Below, piece by piece: positions 1 through 6,716 of a stretch of 41,269 bases of DNA (within the stretch, counting starts at the first letter, position 1; every line of letters starts with the position of its first letter). Source of the DNA: a virus; IMG/VR virus record IMGVR_UViG_3300036845_000138, positions 1 through 41,269 of that record; one strand, written 5' to 3'. The notes beneath the pieces are model-generated. The model did no database searches. It was not told where the DNA came from and saw only the letters and a list, made by a program, of their open reading frames with translations. A program made the translations under genes and the position numbers.

Positions 1-127
1 TAGGGGATCGACCTTAATTTTGGCGGGGGCGGGCCGGTGATTTCGATGGGTGGTCATGCCCCCTAAAATTTTTTTCCCGTGGCAAAAGGGCCTTGTTTTT
101 TGCGCAGAATTTTCCGTCTGGTGGAGA
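1..127. repeat. Terminal direct repeat, left copy (assembly overlap)
   Basis: These 127 bases are identical to the last 127 of the window. A length of exactly 127 equals a common maximum assembler k-mer, so I read this as the overlap of a circular assembly graph rather than a biological terminal repeat. The true genome is then 41142 bp, either circular or circularly permuted. Confidence 0.9.
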
Positions 128-170
128 ATCGCGGCGCGTCAAAAATTTTCTGGTTTCTGTTACATCCAAC

Positions 171-254
171 TTGACAAACACGTAACACTGTTATTTCGGC
201 CAAATGGTGATGTCATCAGATATTCGCTTGACACAAGTTGATTCGACATAAAAA
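171..254 (+). promoter_or_regulatory. Candidate rightward promoter(s) of the accessory operon
   Basis: There are two consensus -35 hexamers TTGACA, at 171-176 and 228-233. The best -10 candidates are TATTTC (192-197, 15-base spacer) and TAAAAA (249-254, 15-base spacer); both are weak. The position ahead of a run of 19 co-oriented genes makes a promoter here likely, but the exact site is uncertain. Confidence 0.3.
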
Positions 255-458
255 AGTGCTTCCATTCGCTACAAAGTTAGTTGTAGGATTTGCATCGCGA
301 AGGATGATGGCGACCAAGGGAAAGTAATTGTCGGCCATCCGCGACCAAGTTCTCGGTCGCCCATTCCGCACCTTCGGGGCACGTAGCTCCGAACAAAACG
401 ACACAACAAAAACGCCGGAACTCCGGGGTTGCGGTTTGGCTTTGTTCAGGGGCAGACG

Positions 459-845
459 ATGATCATCACTCGCAGGCAGTTCATTGCCGCAGCCGTACCC
501 GCTACGCTGATCATTCCCGTTTTGACCGATGAGTTGCTGCACCCTGGCCGCAAGTTTTTCCTGCCCGCACGTAAGGTGTTCACGGGGGAGCCAGCCATCG
601 TTGTGCCGCGTATGGAGTACACGTTGGTGAATCATCGCTACACGGGTCGCGACGGTCGCTTGCACAACTCTAGTTTCTGGGTGCGGCATGAGACGTTGGT
701 CCAATTGCAGGCGGCGATTGCCGCAGGTATTGACGCGCACCAAGCGCGGGTCAACACGGAGCATCACGTCCGCACTGATACGTGGGCGCCCGATCCGTTC
801 ATTGCGTTGCCGATGGCCGATGAACGGCTGATCACGGTCACATGA
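459..845 (+). CDS. Small exported protein with a Tat-like signal (unknown function)
   Basis: A 128-residue protein opening with MIITRRQFIAAAV, followed by a hydrophobic stretch to about residue 22. The twin arginine at residues 5-6 followed by QF and an Ala-rich core resembles a Tat signal peptide, so export of a folded protein is inferred. The rest is soluble and unrecognised. The start is chosen at the ATG after an AGGGG motif; an upstream in-frame codon at 429 lacks a ribosome site. It is the first gene of the rightward operon and overlaps the next by ATGA. A lysis or envelope role is possible but nothing shows it. Confidence 0.65.
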   Translation: MIITRRQFIAAAVPATLIIPVLTDELLHPGRKFFLPARKVFTGEPAIVVPRMEYTLVNHRYTGRDGRLHNSSFWVRHETLVQLQAAIAAGIDAHQARVNTEHHVRTDTWAPDPFIALPMADERLITVT

Positions 846-1081
846 AGGGTTTTAGCATCACTGCGGTCGCTGGTGAGGGGAATCATATTTTCAGGCGTGG
901 CGATAAAGTCGTTGTCATCGGCTTGGGTCCTCAACAAATGGAGGACTTGATGAACGGAGAACCGGCGTGGGTTGAGACCCCGCCCGGTATCCCGGACGTA
1001 TTGCTGTTTTACGGCAGGGACACGCTTGCCTGCCAGCAAGCCATCGAAGAGAAGTTGGGAATGAAGGTGCCGCACTCATGA
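842..1081 (+). CDS. Hypothetical protein, 79 aa
   Basis: Not recognised. It is coupled at both ends by ATGA overlaps, at 842 to the Tat-signal gene and at 1078 to the next gene. The middle is beta-rich with an RRGDKVVVIG segment, and the C-terminal third carries CQQAIEEKLG, probably a helix. There is no membrane segment. It probably folds as a small SH3/KOW-like beta domain, but this is inference only. Confidence 0.6.
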   Translation: MKGFSITAVAGEGNHIFRRGDKVVVIGLGPQQMEDLMNGEPAWVETPPGIPDVLLFYGRDTLACQQAIEEKLGMKVPHS

Positions 1082-1449
1082 TCGATGTCCCCGACGATTA
1101 CCAGGAATTGCGCGAAGCGTATTTGGCGGTGGTTGCCAAGCTCGCCGAAGCGCGCACCGAAGAGGAAGGCAATTACCAACTGATCATGCGCCAGGGGCAA
1201 TTACTGCGTGGTGTCGCCAATGCGTTGAAGGGCGATCCGCCCGCCGACACGATGTGGAGCGTACACGATGTGGTCGAGTTAGCTTCGGCGATGACCGGCG
1301 AACGCAACCGCTACCGGATGATCTTGGAAAACATCGTGTCGCATGTGGAAGAGTGCCAGGGCCACGATTATGAACGGGTCTTAGACACCATTTTGAGAAT
1401 GGCCACTTTGGCATTGGAATTCGAAGATGAACCAGACCCCGAAGGCTGA
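1078..1449 (+). CDS. Hypothetical acidic helical protein, 123 aa
   Basis: Not recognised. It is almost entirely helical by composition, with heptad-like stretches at residues 7-50 (many Glu, Ala and Leu) and acidic ends. It starts in an ATGA overlap and its 3' end overlaps the next gene by 23 bases in another frame. A coiled-coil or helical-bundle accessory protein is the most that can be said. Confidence 0.6.
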   Translation: MIDVPDDYQELREAYLAVVAKLAEARTEEEGNYQLIMRQGQLLRGVANALKGDPPADTMWSVHDVVELASAMTGERNRYRMILENIVSHVEECQGHDYERVLDTILRMATLALEFEDEPDPEG

Positions 1450-1708
1450 TCAAACGTTCGCAGTGGGCGACTTGTGCCTGGTGATCCGTATCCCTGGGTT
1501 TTACTGCCATGGGTTTGGCCCTGGCACGGTGGTAACCCTGGTGGGATTGGAAATCTTCAATTTTGAGTTGCGCTGGCGTTGCACGAACCCCGCCGCCGAG
1601 ACGGCGTGGGCGGTGCCACATTGCTTGCGCAAGTTGCCGCCCGATCAGTGGAAGGCCGCTGATTGGGACTGGCGTGAACTTACGGAACGACGCGAGATTG
1701 CGGCATGA
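1427..1708 (+). CDS. Hypothetical Trp/Cys-rich phage protein, 93 aa
   Basis: This belongs by appearance to a common class of small phage proteins starting with a FxVGDLCLVI strand and containing GTVVTLVG and a late WDWREL motif, suggestive of a KOW/SH3-like beta barrel. Three cysteines (DLC, RWRC, PHC) could bind a metal or simply be structural. It overlaps the previous gene by 23 bases, so translation is probably coupled. Confidence 0.6.
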   Translation: MNQTPKADQTFAVGDLCLVIRIPGFYCHGFGPGTVVTLVGLEIFNFELRWRCTNPAAETAWAVPHCLRKLPPDQWKAADWDWRELTERREIAA

Positions 1709-1747
1709 GAAGCATGGCCACGAATTTTGCGCGTGAAGGCGATCATC

Positions 1748-1909
1748 GTGAAAAAAGCAATATGCGAACAATGTGGCGGTCCGCGCCACGGTCATGGGGC
1801 GAAGCTGTGTCGTAAGTGCTACGTCCTCAATGCGAAGGCTAAAAAGCGCCGCTCGGCAGATGCGGTGAAGCTGGCGAATTCTTGGATGGGAAACAAGGGA
1901 AAGAAGTAA
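1748..1909 (+). CDS. Zinc-ribbon miniprotein (GTG start), 53 aa
   Basis: It has two CxxC knuckles (CEQC and CRKC) about 14 residues apart followed by a Lys/Arg-rich tail, as in small nucleic-acid-binding zinc ribbons. I choose the GTG at 1748 because AAGGCG lies eight bases upstream and the zinc knuckle follows directly; GTG at 1733 and TTG at 1727 are alternatives. The stop is immediately followed by the ATG of the next gene. Target unknown. Confidence 0.6.
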   Translation: MKKAICEQCGGPRHGHGAKLCRKCYVLNAKAKKRRSADAVKLANSWMGNKGKK

Positions 1910-2515
1910 ATGGAATTTTCAAGGTATGCAAAGCGCCCGATGGGGCGGTTGTACACGATGGCGCAGCCGCAAAATGCACCCGGCTGGCCAGCGCCGCCGA
2001 AGCCGCGCGGGCTGTGGTTATCGGTCGATGGCCCCGATGACTGGTACGCGTGGTGCATGAGCGAACGCTTTCCTTGCGGGCATCTGCGCTACAAGGTGCG
2101 CGTCGATACCGCTCGATGTCTGCACATGACAACCGCCGAAGAGCTACGGAATTTCACCAAAACCTACCATTTCGATGTCTCGCACATCTACAACAGACCG
2201 GGCGAACGGCAGTTGAACTGGTACGGGCACTACATCAATTGGCGCGAAGTCGCGCGCGACTACCCCGGCATCATCATTTCGCCGTATCAGTGGCAAAGTC
2301 GCATGGAATTCATGTGGTACTACACGTGGGACTGTGCAAGCGCATGCGTTTGGGACATGGAAATCATTGGGCGGGTGAAACGCATGCGATCAGGGGAAAA
2401 AACCCGCCTTCGGGCTTACACGAAGCACCGCGCGCGCCAGCGAAAGCGGTTCAATTTTTTCAAAACCATGAGGAAACTAAAACGAAAATCTGGCAACAAC
2501 AAGGACATTTTATGA
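1910..2515 (+). CDS. Conserved phage protein of unknown function, possible ADP-ribosyltransferase-like fold
   Basis: A 201-residue protein. What is visible: a KPRGLWLSVDG segment near residue 31, DWYAWC near residue 44, a PGIIISPYQW segment near residue 118, then WYYTWDCASACVW near residue 136, and a strongly basic C-terminal tail of about 40 residues. From memory, this set of motifs recurs in unannotated phage proteins. The PRGLW strand followed by a late PYQ recalls the layout of small ADP-ribosyltransferases, but I cannot identify a convincing catalytic triad. Treat the function as unknown. ATGA overlap with the next gene. Confidence 0.7.
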   Translation: MEFSRYAKRPMGRLYTMAQPQNAPGWPAPPKPRGLWLSVDGPDDWYAWCMSERFPCGHLRYKVRVDTARCLHMTTAEELRNFTKTYHFDVSHIYNRPGERQLNWYGHYINWREVARDYPGIIISPYQWQSRMEFMWYYTWDCASACVWDMEIIGRVKRMRSGEKTRLRAYTKHRARQRKRFNFFKTMRKLKRKSGNNKDIL

Positions 2516-2700
2516 AAAAGCAGACAAAGAAGGCGAAGCGCCAAACGACCACTATTCCGATGAAATTACCGCGTGAAATGATCACGTACTTGATCAATAT
2601 CGCGGATATTTCCGGCCTGACAATCAGTGATGTGGCCAATTTGATCATCGCGCAACGCATCTGGGTCGATAAACAGCGTGTACAGGGCGGCAAGCCATGA
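2512..2700 (+). CDS. Ribbon-helix-helix-like small DNA-binding protein
   Basis: A 62-residue protein with a Lys-rich N-terminus, a short strand (TTTIPMKLP) and two helices separated by a turn (REMITYLINIADISG, then ISDVANLIIAQRI). That order matches the Arc/MetJ/CopG ribbon-helix-helix fold, whose dimers bind operators through the paired strand. It overlaps both neighbours by ATGA. A local regulator is plausible; no target site was found. Confidence 0.55.
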   Translation: MKKQTKKAKRQTTTIPMKLPREMITYLINIADISGLTISDVANLIIAQRIWVDKQRVQGGKP

Positions 2701-3089
2701 AAGCGCTGATATGCGGCGGACGGGAGAACAACAAAGAAACGGATGAAAAGCGGTTATTCGCTTACATGGATCAATTTGTAAGTGATGAAGCTGCAAACGG
2801 CCACGCGACGGTTTGTATCGTCCATGGTGGCGCGCGCGGCACCGATACATCGGCGGAAAGATGGGCCAAAGTGCGCGGGATTTCATCTCAAGTCGTTCGC
2901 ATCAAGCGTAGTGATTGGAAAAAATATGGTCTCGGTGCGGGACCGATGCGTAACGCCAAAATGCTCGCATTGAAACCCGATGTGGTGATTGCATTTCCTG
3001 GCGGCAACGGCACTAAGGACATGATTAAACAAGCCAGGGCCGCGAATGTGCGTGTTATCGAAGTACAACAAGAGGGGCAGCAGACATGA
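2697..3089 (+). CDS. SLOG-superfamily (DUF2493-like) nucleotide-binding protein
   Basis: A 130-residue Rossmann-like protein. It begins with the strand MKALICGGRE, typical of the DUF2493/YAcAr branch of SLOG; then HGGARGTDTSAERWA near residue 44, GPMRNAKML near residue 83 and FPGGNGTKDM near residue 101, which form the nucleotide-binding GG loops. Family members bind nucleotides or nucleotide-derived ligands and often sit in conflict or signalling systems; phage copies are common and uncharacterised. ATGA overlaps on both sides. Confidence 0.8.
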   Translation: MKALICGGRENNKETDEKRLFAYMDQFVSDEAANGHATVCIVHGGARGTDTSAERWAKVRGISSQVVRIKRSDWKKYGLGAGPMRNAKMLALKPDVVIAFPGGNGTKDMIKQARAANVRVIEVQQEGQQT

Positions 3090-3475
3090 ACGGATTTGAT
3101 CATATTTTCAAGTTCAAGATCGGCGATGAAGTACGGTTGAAAGTGCATCGTCCTGGCTACGCCGCGAACGGTGCCAAGTTTGTTCCGCAGATTTGCGTGG
3201 TCGCGGAACGGCATATGATTGAGTGCTACGGTGGCGTGCAATTGAGTTACGGCCTTCGCATTCACAGCTTGCAGACCACGGGGACCTTCTCTAACGACAA
3301 CGGTTACAACTTTTTGCAAGGATTAATTCCGGTGACTGAGCCGGAATTGGTGCCGTTGGAGGAAATGGAATTGAGCGCTGAACGACCGGAGCCGAAGCGC
3401 CGCCGTGGGCCATCCCCGCTCGATGAACCACCACCGGAGGGCGGCGATGAACCAAGTACCGCAGTGGATACCTAA
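3086..3475 (+). CDS. Hypothetical protein, 129 aa
   Basis: Not recognised. The N-terminal 75 residues look beta-rich (FKIGDEVRLKVH...), resembling the small SH3-like domains of other genes in this operon; the last 35 residues are Pro, Glu and Arg rich and probably disordered. The start overlaps the previous stop by ATGA, and the 3' end overlaps the next gene by 29 bases. Confidence 0.6.
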   Translation: MNGFDHIFKFKIGDEVRLKVHRPGYAANGAKFVPQICVVAERHMIECYGGVQLSYGLRIHSLQTTGTFSNDNGYNFLQGLIPVTEPELVPLEEMELSAERPEPKRRRGPSPLDEPPPEGGDEPSTAVDT

Positions 3476-3719
3476 GAGTCTGCGTACATGGACGCAAATC
3501 ATTTGGTTTGCGCGCTTCGGGGCGTTATTCGCGTGCGTATTGTTCGCCATCGATGCAACCCGCGCGCATTACATCGCCGCAGCCTTGCAGATGTTTTGCT
3601 TGTTACTGAACGTTTTCAACATCGTTTTTTGCACGCAACAGCGGCGCAAATTATTGGAGTACCAAGATGCCATTATTCGAAGTTGCAATCCTACAGCTAC
3701 CGACCAAAAAAGAGATTGA
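3447..3719 (+). CDS. Small inner-membrane protein, two predicted TM segments
   Basis: A 90-residue protein with two hydrophobic stretches, about residues 18-34 (FARFGALFACVLFAID) and 40-60 (YIAAALQMFCLLLNVFNIVF), then a basic cytoplasm-like tail. The start at 3447 lies after a GGAGGGCG stretch. Small two-TM proteins in phage early operons include exclusion factors and holins; neither role can be assigned here. Confidence 0.6.
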   Translation: MNQVPQWIPKSLRTWTQIIWFARFGALFACVLFAIDATRAHYIAAALQMFCLLLNVFNIVFCTQQRRKLLEYQDAIIRSCNPTATDQKRD

Positions 3720-3873
3720 GGACGGTACTGCGCAGGAAAAATTATTGTTTGGTCCAAAATGCGTGATCGCACGCGACAATCAGTCCGCAGGGATCGCGGC
3801 AGTCACCGGGGAGGACAGTCCGAAAAATCTCGACATGAATCGTGCGCAGATAATCATTCGCCCTTTTGCGTAA
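3667..3873 (+). CDS. Hypothetical protein, 68 aa
   Basis: Not recognised. It starts inside the end of the membrane-protein gene with GGAG about ten bases upstream. The sequence opens with a beta strand (LFEVAILQLP), has a charged middle and ends in another strand (AQIIIRPFA); this suggests a small alpha/beta fold. Confidence 0.5.
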   Translation: MPLFEVAILQLPTKKEIEDGTAQEKLLFGPKCVIARDNQSAGIAAVTGEDSPKNLDMNRAQIIIRPFA

Positions 3874-3890
3874 CGCCTCCCGCAGAACGA

Positions 3891-4064
3891 ATGCGCTCGG
3901 CAGTTCGACCGGCGCAAGGGGTTTTGCGGCAGGCGCATGAAGTGATTGAAGATGCGATGGCCGGTGTCATGGCTGAACCGCCGTTCATCAGTACCAGCAA
4001 CGTGACGTATGCGAGTCCGAAGGTGGGCACGCAGAGTTACAACTTGGCACAGCTACGGCAATAA
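3891..4064 (+). CDS. Hypothetical protein, 57 aa
   Basis: Not recognised, and no good ribosome site precedes the ATG, so the start is uncertain. The N-terminal half is helical (RQAHEVIEDAMAGVMA) and the C-terminal half looks extended. It is kept because it fills the gap between two co-oriented genes and its end is followed by a strong AAGGAGG for the next gene. Confidence 0.4.
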   Translation: MRSAVRPAQGVLRQAHEVIEDAMAGVMAEPPFISTSNVTYASPKVGTQSYNLAQLRQ

Positions 4065-4074
4065 GGAGGCATCG

Positions 4075-4278
4075 ATGTCATTATCTAAAGACCCCACGGA
4101 AGAGGAATTGGCCGACATTTGCGCACGCGGTACAAAACATATTGCCAGATGCTTGAGGGAGCATGATGAGTTTGTGAAGGCGCTGGAAGCGGTGATGGCT
4201 GCGGCAACGGCGTCGAATGCAACGGACTGCTTAAACATCGCTTCCGCCGCACTGGCGAAGATACGCAATGATGGCTAA
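4075..4278 (+). CDS. Hypothetical Ala-rich helical protein, 67 aa
   Basis: Not recognised. The start is well supported by AAGGAGG six bases upstream, one of the strongest ribosome sites in the operon. The composition (TEEELADICARG..., then Ala/Val-rich helices) predicts an all-helical protein. It overlaps the next gene by 11 bases. Confidence 0.6.
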   Translation: MSLSKDPTEEELADICARGTKHIARCLREHDEFVKALEAVMAAATASNATDCLNIASAALAKIRNDG

Positions 4279-4477
4279 AGACTATCCGCAGTGGATTTGT
4301 GCGAGTTGTGGCCGCGAGATGAGCAACTATTCCGCCAAGCTCGCGGAAAAATTTGCATGCTTCCACATGCCCGATGCCGAAGATGAAAGCGATAAATGTG
4401 GGTGGTGCGGGACACGTACCGCACCGCTCACGGAGCCGCGTGATTATGGATACCCGAAGCGACCCGATGCCCACTAG
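4268..4477 (+). CDS. Zinc-ribbon protein, 69 aa
   Basis: There are two CxxC pairs, CASCG near residue 11 and CGWCG near residue 44, which can form one zinc ribbon; the C-terminus is basic and proline containing. It overlaps the previous gene by 11 bases and the next by 32. A nucleic-acid or protein adaptor role is typical of such phage miniproteins, but the partner is unknown. Confidence 0.6.
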   Translation: MMAKDYPQWICASCGREMSNYSAKLAEKFACFHMPDAEDESDKCGWCGTRTAPLTEPRDYGYPKRPDAH

Positions 4478-4655
4478 TGAATTAGCCACCAATACGCGCG
4501 CATCGATGTGTTTATCGAAGCACCGCTATTCGACGCGCATTGAAGCGAAAATAAGCCTGAAACGCTGCGTGGAAAAGCGCGGCGGCATCTTCCGCGTGTA
4601 CCAATGTCCATGGTGTTTCGGCTGGCACATAACCAAAAAGGAAAAGTGGACGTGA
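4446..4655 (+). CDS. Small zinc-finger phage protein, 69 aa
   Basis: Cysteines near residues 22 and 41 plus a C-terminal CPWCFGWHIT motif give a zinc site (CxxC followed by a WH). The pattern of a basic helix with C, then YxCPxCxxWHxT, is familiar from many small phage proteins. Alternative start: ATG at 4467. It overlaps the next gene as GTGA. Confidence 0.6.
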   Translation: MDTRSDPMPTSELATNTRASMCLSKHRYSTRIEAKISLKRCVEKRGGIFRVYQCPWCFGWHITKKEKWT

Positions 4656-4894
4656 GATTCCGCGAGCATCGTGGAGCGCTGCGTGATTCGCTCGATACCA
4701 CCGTCGAGCTTGCCGACAGGGCCGCGCTTGTACAGCATGTAACCAAGTTGCTGCGCCCGTACTGGCGCTTGCCCGTAGTCGATGAGGCTATCCACGTGAA
4801 GCATTATGCCTACGATGATCGATGTGGTTGGGACATGTACATGGTGACGCTCGATGGCTATGGCGTGTTGGGCTTTACTGACTCGCCAGTATGA
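4652..4894 (+). CDS. Conserved small phage protein (GTG start), 80 aa
   Basis: The GTG at 4652 is chosen because it overlaps the previous stop (GTGA), follows AAGGAAAAG, and gives the N-terminus xRFREHRGALRDSL that, from memory, recurs in this class of phage proteins. The rest has VKHYAYDDRCGWDMYMVTLDGYGVLGF, a beta sheet with aromatic residues. Function unknown. Confidence 0.6.
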   Translation: MRFREHRGALRDSLDTTVELADRAALVQHVTKLLRPYWRLPVVDEAIHVKHYAYDDRCGWDMYMVTLDGYGVLGFTDSPV

Positions 4895-5163
4895 TCGATA
4901 TCAAAGAGCATGATGGGTGGGAAGGCGCGTTCACTCGCGCGCAGGCGCCGCAGGCGTATTTCAAAAACGGCGCACGCATCGTCAAGAATGTGAATGAAAA
5001 AGGCGATAGTACGCCGCTCGGCGTCGAAGGCGTGGTGTTGGGATCGATCTACGCCGAAGGCCAGGGCATGGGCACCGGTTACTTTGTGGAGTGGGACAAC
5101 CGGCCACGGGTCGCGTGTTTTGTCATTGCATGGAAGCTCGCGAAGGCATGCTCATCCAAATAA
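4891..5163 (+). CDS. Hypothetical protein, 90 aa
   Basis: Not recognised. ATGA overlap with the previous gene. The sequence has repeated short beta strands with glycines (GVEGVVLGSIY, GTGYFVEWDNRP), compatible with an SH3/KOW-like barrel. No cysteine cluster except two near the end. It overlaps the next gene by 16 bases. Confidence 0.55.
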   Translation: MIDIKEHDGWEGAFTRAQAPQAYFKNGARIVKNVNEKGDSTPLGVEGVVLGSIYAEGQGMGTGYFVEWDNRPRVACFVIAWKLAKACSSK

Positions 5164-5324
5164 CAGCGCCGCACTTTTGTGCCGGTGTAGAACTTGGCGT
5201 CAATGGCGTGGGCGTTCGCGCCGCGCCGATCATCCGCTACATGCGCGGTTGGTCGCTGCAACAAATCGCAACTTACTGCACGAAAAAGAAGTGGCACATG
5301 CAAGTGGTGAGTACGAAACTATGA
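5148..5324 (+). CDS. Conserved small phage protein, 58 aa
   Basis: It starts MLIQITAPHFCAGVE and ends in a basic YMRGWSLQQIATYCTKKKW segment, a pattern I recall from other phages. No specific ribosome site other than AAGG directly upstream, so translation is probably coupled to the overlapping upstream gene; ATG at 5130 is the alternative. Function unknown. Confidence 0.55.
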   Translation: MLIQITAPHFCAGVELGVNGVGVRAAPIIRYMRGWSLQQIATYCTKKKWHMQVVSTKL

Positions 5325-5578
5325 ACCATGAATTTTGCGATCACTGCCCCGGATGTAGACCCGCGCTAGTGAATGCCACAACGGGGAATCCGCTTGCGGT
5401 GGACGACCCGATGAGCATTCGCATCAATCGCATCTGGGATAAGGAAACCACTTATGCGCAGCGTAAAGCCTTTATTGCTGTCACTTGGCACAATTCGCGT
5501 GCGCCAAATGACTTGCGACTGTGCGGCGAAATAATGAAAAAATTTGAGGAAAGCGGTCATTCAGTTCTAGAAAAATAG
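5321..5578 (+). CDS. Hypothetical protein with a Cys/His cluster, 85 aa
   Basis: The last gene of the accessory operon, starting in an ATGA overlap. The N-terminus MNHEFCDHCPGC holds three cysteines and two histidines that could bind zinc; the remainder is helical. Function unknown. A non-coding stretch of about 168 bases follows. Confidence 0.55.
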   Translation: MNHEFCDHCPGCRPALVNATTGNPLAVDDPMSIRINRIWDKETTYAQRKAFIAVTWHNSRAPNDLRLCGEIMKKFEESGHSVLEK

Positions 5579-5671
5579 TGTCAAGCAATTTTTGAATTGA
5601 CCAACCAAACCGCCGGCGTGGCTAAAACGCCTTGTTTTATAGGCTCAAACGCGTTTTTTAAAAAGTCGATT

Positions 5672-5714
5672 TGGTAAAATGATTGCGCGCCGGTGATGTC
5701 CAGTCACCGGCGCG
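5672..5714 (+). promoter_or_regulatory. Extended -10 promoter followed by an 11-bp leader hairpin
   Basis: TGG-TAAAAT at 5672-5680 fits an extended -10 element; the -35 region is poor. A perfect 11-bp inverted repeat (arms 5686-5696 and 5704-5714, seven-base loop TGTCCAG) begins where transcription should start, so the mRNA would carry a GC-rich 5' stem-loop. It has no U-tract and is not a terminator; a 5' stabilising hairpin is the likely role. Confidence 0.45.
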
Positions 5715-5746
5715 ACTACATCTACATCACATGAGGCTATTACGCG

Positions 5747-5935
5747 ATGAGACGCAAACGGATTAAAGAGCCGGGAATCGAATACGTCAAGGCGACCGAC
5801 AACATTGAAGAGATTGAAAAGAAGATGGCGCGGCTATTCAACCAATGGCTGAAGGCCAAGGCACGGCTACGACACGTGAACCGTAAATTGGATGAGATTC
5901 AATTGGTGAGCTTCGGTCAAGCCACGCCAAACTAA
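5747..5935 (+). CDS. Small basic coiled-coil protein of a stand-alone unit, 62 aa
   Basis: A 62-residue protein beginning MRRKRIKEPG and then mainly one helix with heptad-like spacing (IEEIEKKMARLFNQWLKAKARLRHVNRKLDEI). GAGG lies ten bases before the ATG. It has its own promoter and leader hairpin upstream and an intrinsic terminator downstream, so it is probably expressed independently of both flanking operons. A short out-of-frame ORF (5731-5766) overlaps its start. Unknown function; a nucleic-acid-binding or regulatory peptide is likely. Confidence 0.6.
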   Translation: MRRKRIKEPGIEYVKATDNIEEIEKKMARLFNQWLKAKARLRHVNRKLDEIQLVSFGQATPN

Positions 5936-5958
5936 CCGAAACACATCTAGCAACATCG

Positions 5959-5990
5959 GGCGCGTCATCTCTTTGACGCGCCTTTTTTTT
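5959..5990 (+). terminator. Intrinsic terminator
   Basis: Nine-base-pair stem GGCGCGTCA / TGACGCGCC with a six-base loop, followed by eight T (5983-5990). It closes the small unit ahead of the late-gene regulator. Confidence 0.9.
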
Positions 5991-6014
5991 CGCCCTATCT
6001 TCCGTGTCGTTCGA

Positions 6015-6052
6015 ACTTGTAATGGTCTGACCGCAAACACTTGTAATGATCT
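6015..6052 (+). repeat. 14-bp direct repeat overlapping the start of the Q-like gene
   Basis: ACTTGTAATGGTCT (6015-6028) recurs as ACTTGTAATGATCT (6039-6052), 24 bases apart with one mismatch. The second copy covers the ATG at 6046. It could be an operator or a coding-start duplication. Confidence 0.6.
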
Positions 6053-6513
6053 CAGAGACACGACGCCGATTGAAAGAATGGGGGGTATGGGCCTGCGGCG
6101 GCGACCCGCAAGTCTCATCGATGTTCAAGGTGATGTTTGGCCGGGGCGCCCAAAACCTCACTGAGATGCCACCCCACATCCAACAAGTCGATCACATCAT
6201 CTGCATCTCCCCGCCCGACATCCGCGCCGTCCTCATCCGGTTCTACACCACGGGCGGCACCATCCAAGACAAAGCCATTTCCTTTGGGTTAGACCGCCGC
6301 ACCCTCATGCGGCGGGTGGACCGCGCCGACTGGTACGTTCACTCGTGTCTTGACATGCTGCCCATGGAAAGCGCATCTTCCGCGCAGAATGAGTTTGGTG
6401 TCGCCGAACTCCGAAGGCGGGCAAGTGAACCGGCGTCACGCAAGGCTCATAACCCTGAAAGGCGGTTCAACTCCGCAGCCCGCTTCCACTCTCTCCCACT
6501 CGAAACCACTTGA
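6046..6513 (+). CDS. Q-like late-gene antitermination/transcription regulator
   Basis: A 155-residue protein opening MISETRRRLKEWGVW, the N-terminal pattern of small Q-like antiterminators of lambdoid phages, with a central helix-turn-helix-like segment (TIQDKAISFGLDRRTLMRRVDRA, about residues 77-99). Such proteins let RNA polymerase read through terminators into the late genes. Position supports this: it lies right after an intrinsic terminator and heads the packaging and head genes, and a further terminator lies inside the late region at 14859. The last 50 residues look disordered. A sigma-like or plain HTH regulator is the alternative. Confidence 0.6.
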   Translation: MISETRRRLKEWGVWACGGDPQVSSMFKVMFGRGAQNLTEMPPHIQQVDHIICISPPDIRAVLIRFYTTGGTIQDKAISFGLDRRTLMRRVDRADWYVHSCLDMLPMESASSAQNEFGVAELRRRASEPASRKAHNPERRFNSAARFHSLPLETT

Positions 6514-6524
6514 AGGAAAACGCC

Positions 6525-6713
6525 ATGCCTCACATGCCGCGTAATGAAAACCGTGCGTCCGAAAAAGGCATGAGCCGCGCGCATGGCAACAAGGGGTCTG
6601 AGACCGTTCACGACATCGAGCATGTAGGCGGCAGTGGCGAACACTGCGTTCGCTTCAAGATGCCCACCGATGTGGTGGACCACAGCCAGGTTCGCCGAGA
6701 ACTGAAAGAGTAA
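6525..6713 (+). CDS. Hypothetical protein, 62 aa
   Basis: Not recognised. The start at 6525 is supported by GAAGGA ten bases upstream. His-rich and polar (MPHMPRNENRASEKGMSRAHGNKGSE), ending KMPTDVVDHSQVRRELKE; probably largely unfolded by itself. It sits between the regulator and the packaging genes and is co-oriented. Confidence 0.5.
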   Translation: MPHMPRNENRASEKGMSRAHGNKGSETVHDIEHVGGSGEHCVRFKMPTDVVDHSQVRRELKE

Positions 6714-6716
6714 CCG

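Larger units (their letters stand above)
1..458. other. Long non-coding region upstream of the rightward accessory operon
   Basis: No gene is supported here; a 183-codon leftward frame over 216-767 is only the shadow of the next gene. With the circle closed, this joins 40735-41142 to form one spacer of about 866 bp between divergent operons. Two perfect TTGACA hexamers (171-176 and 228-233) suggest rightward promoters, but their -10 partners are poor. Bases 162-175 match 34617-34630 in the other early control region exactly. Confidence 0.6.

Noticed and set aside
1-127. Biological direct terminal repeat as in T7-like phages
   Set aside because: The length is the assembler k-mer value and the phage is of the P22 type, which packages by headful with circular permutation.
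216-767. 183-codon minus-strand frame
   Set aside because: Overlaps the Tat-signal gene; the plus frame has a signal peptide and an ATGA-coupled successor, so it is the real one.
5686-5714. Hairpin considered as terminator of the accessory operon
   Set aside because: No T-run follows on either strand; it is located at the predicted transcription start of the following unit.
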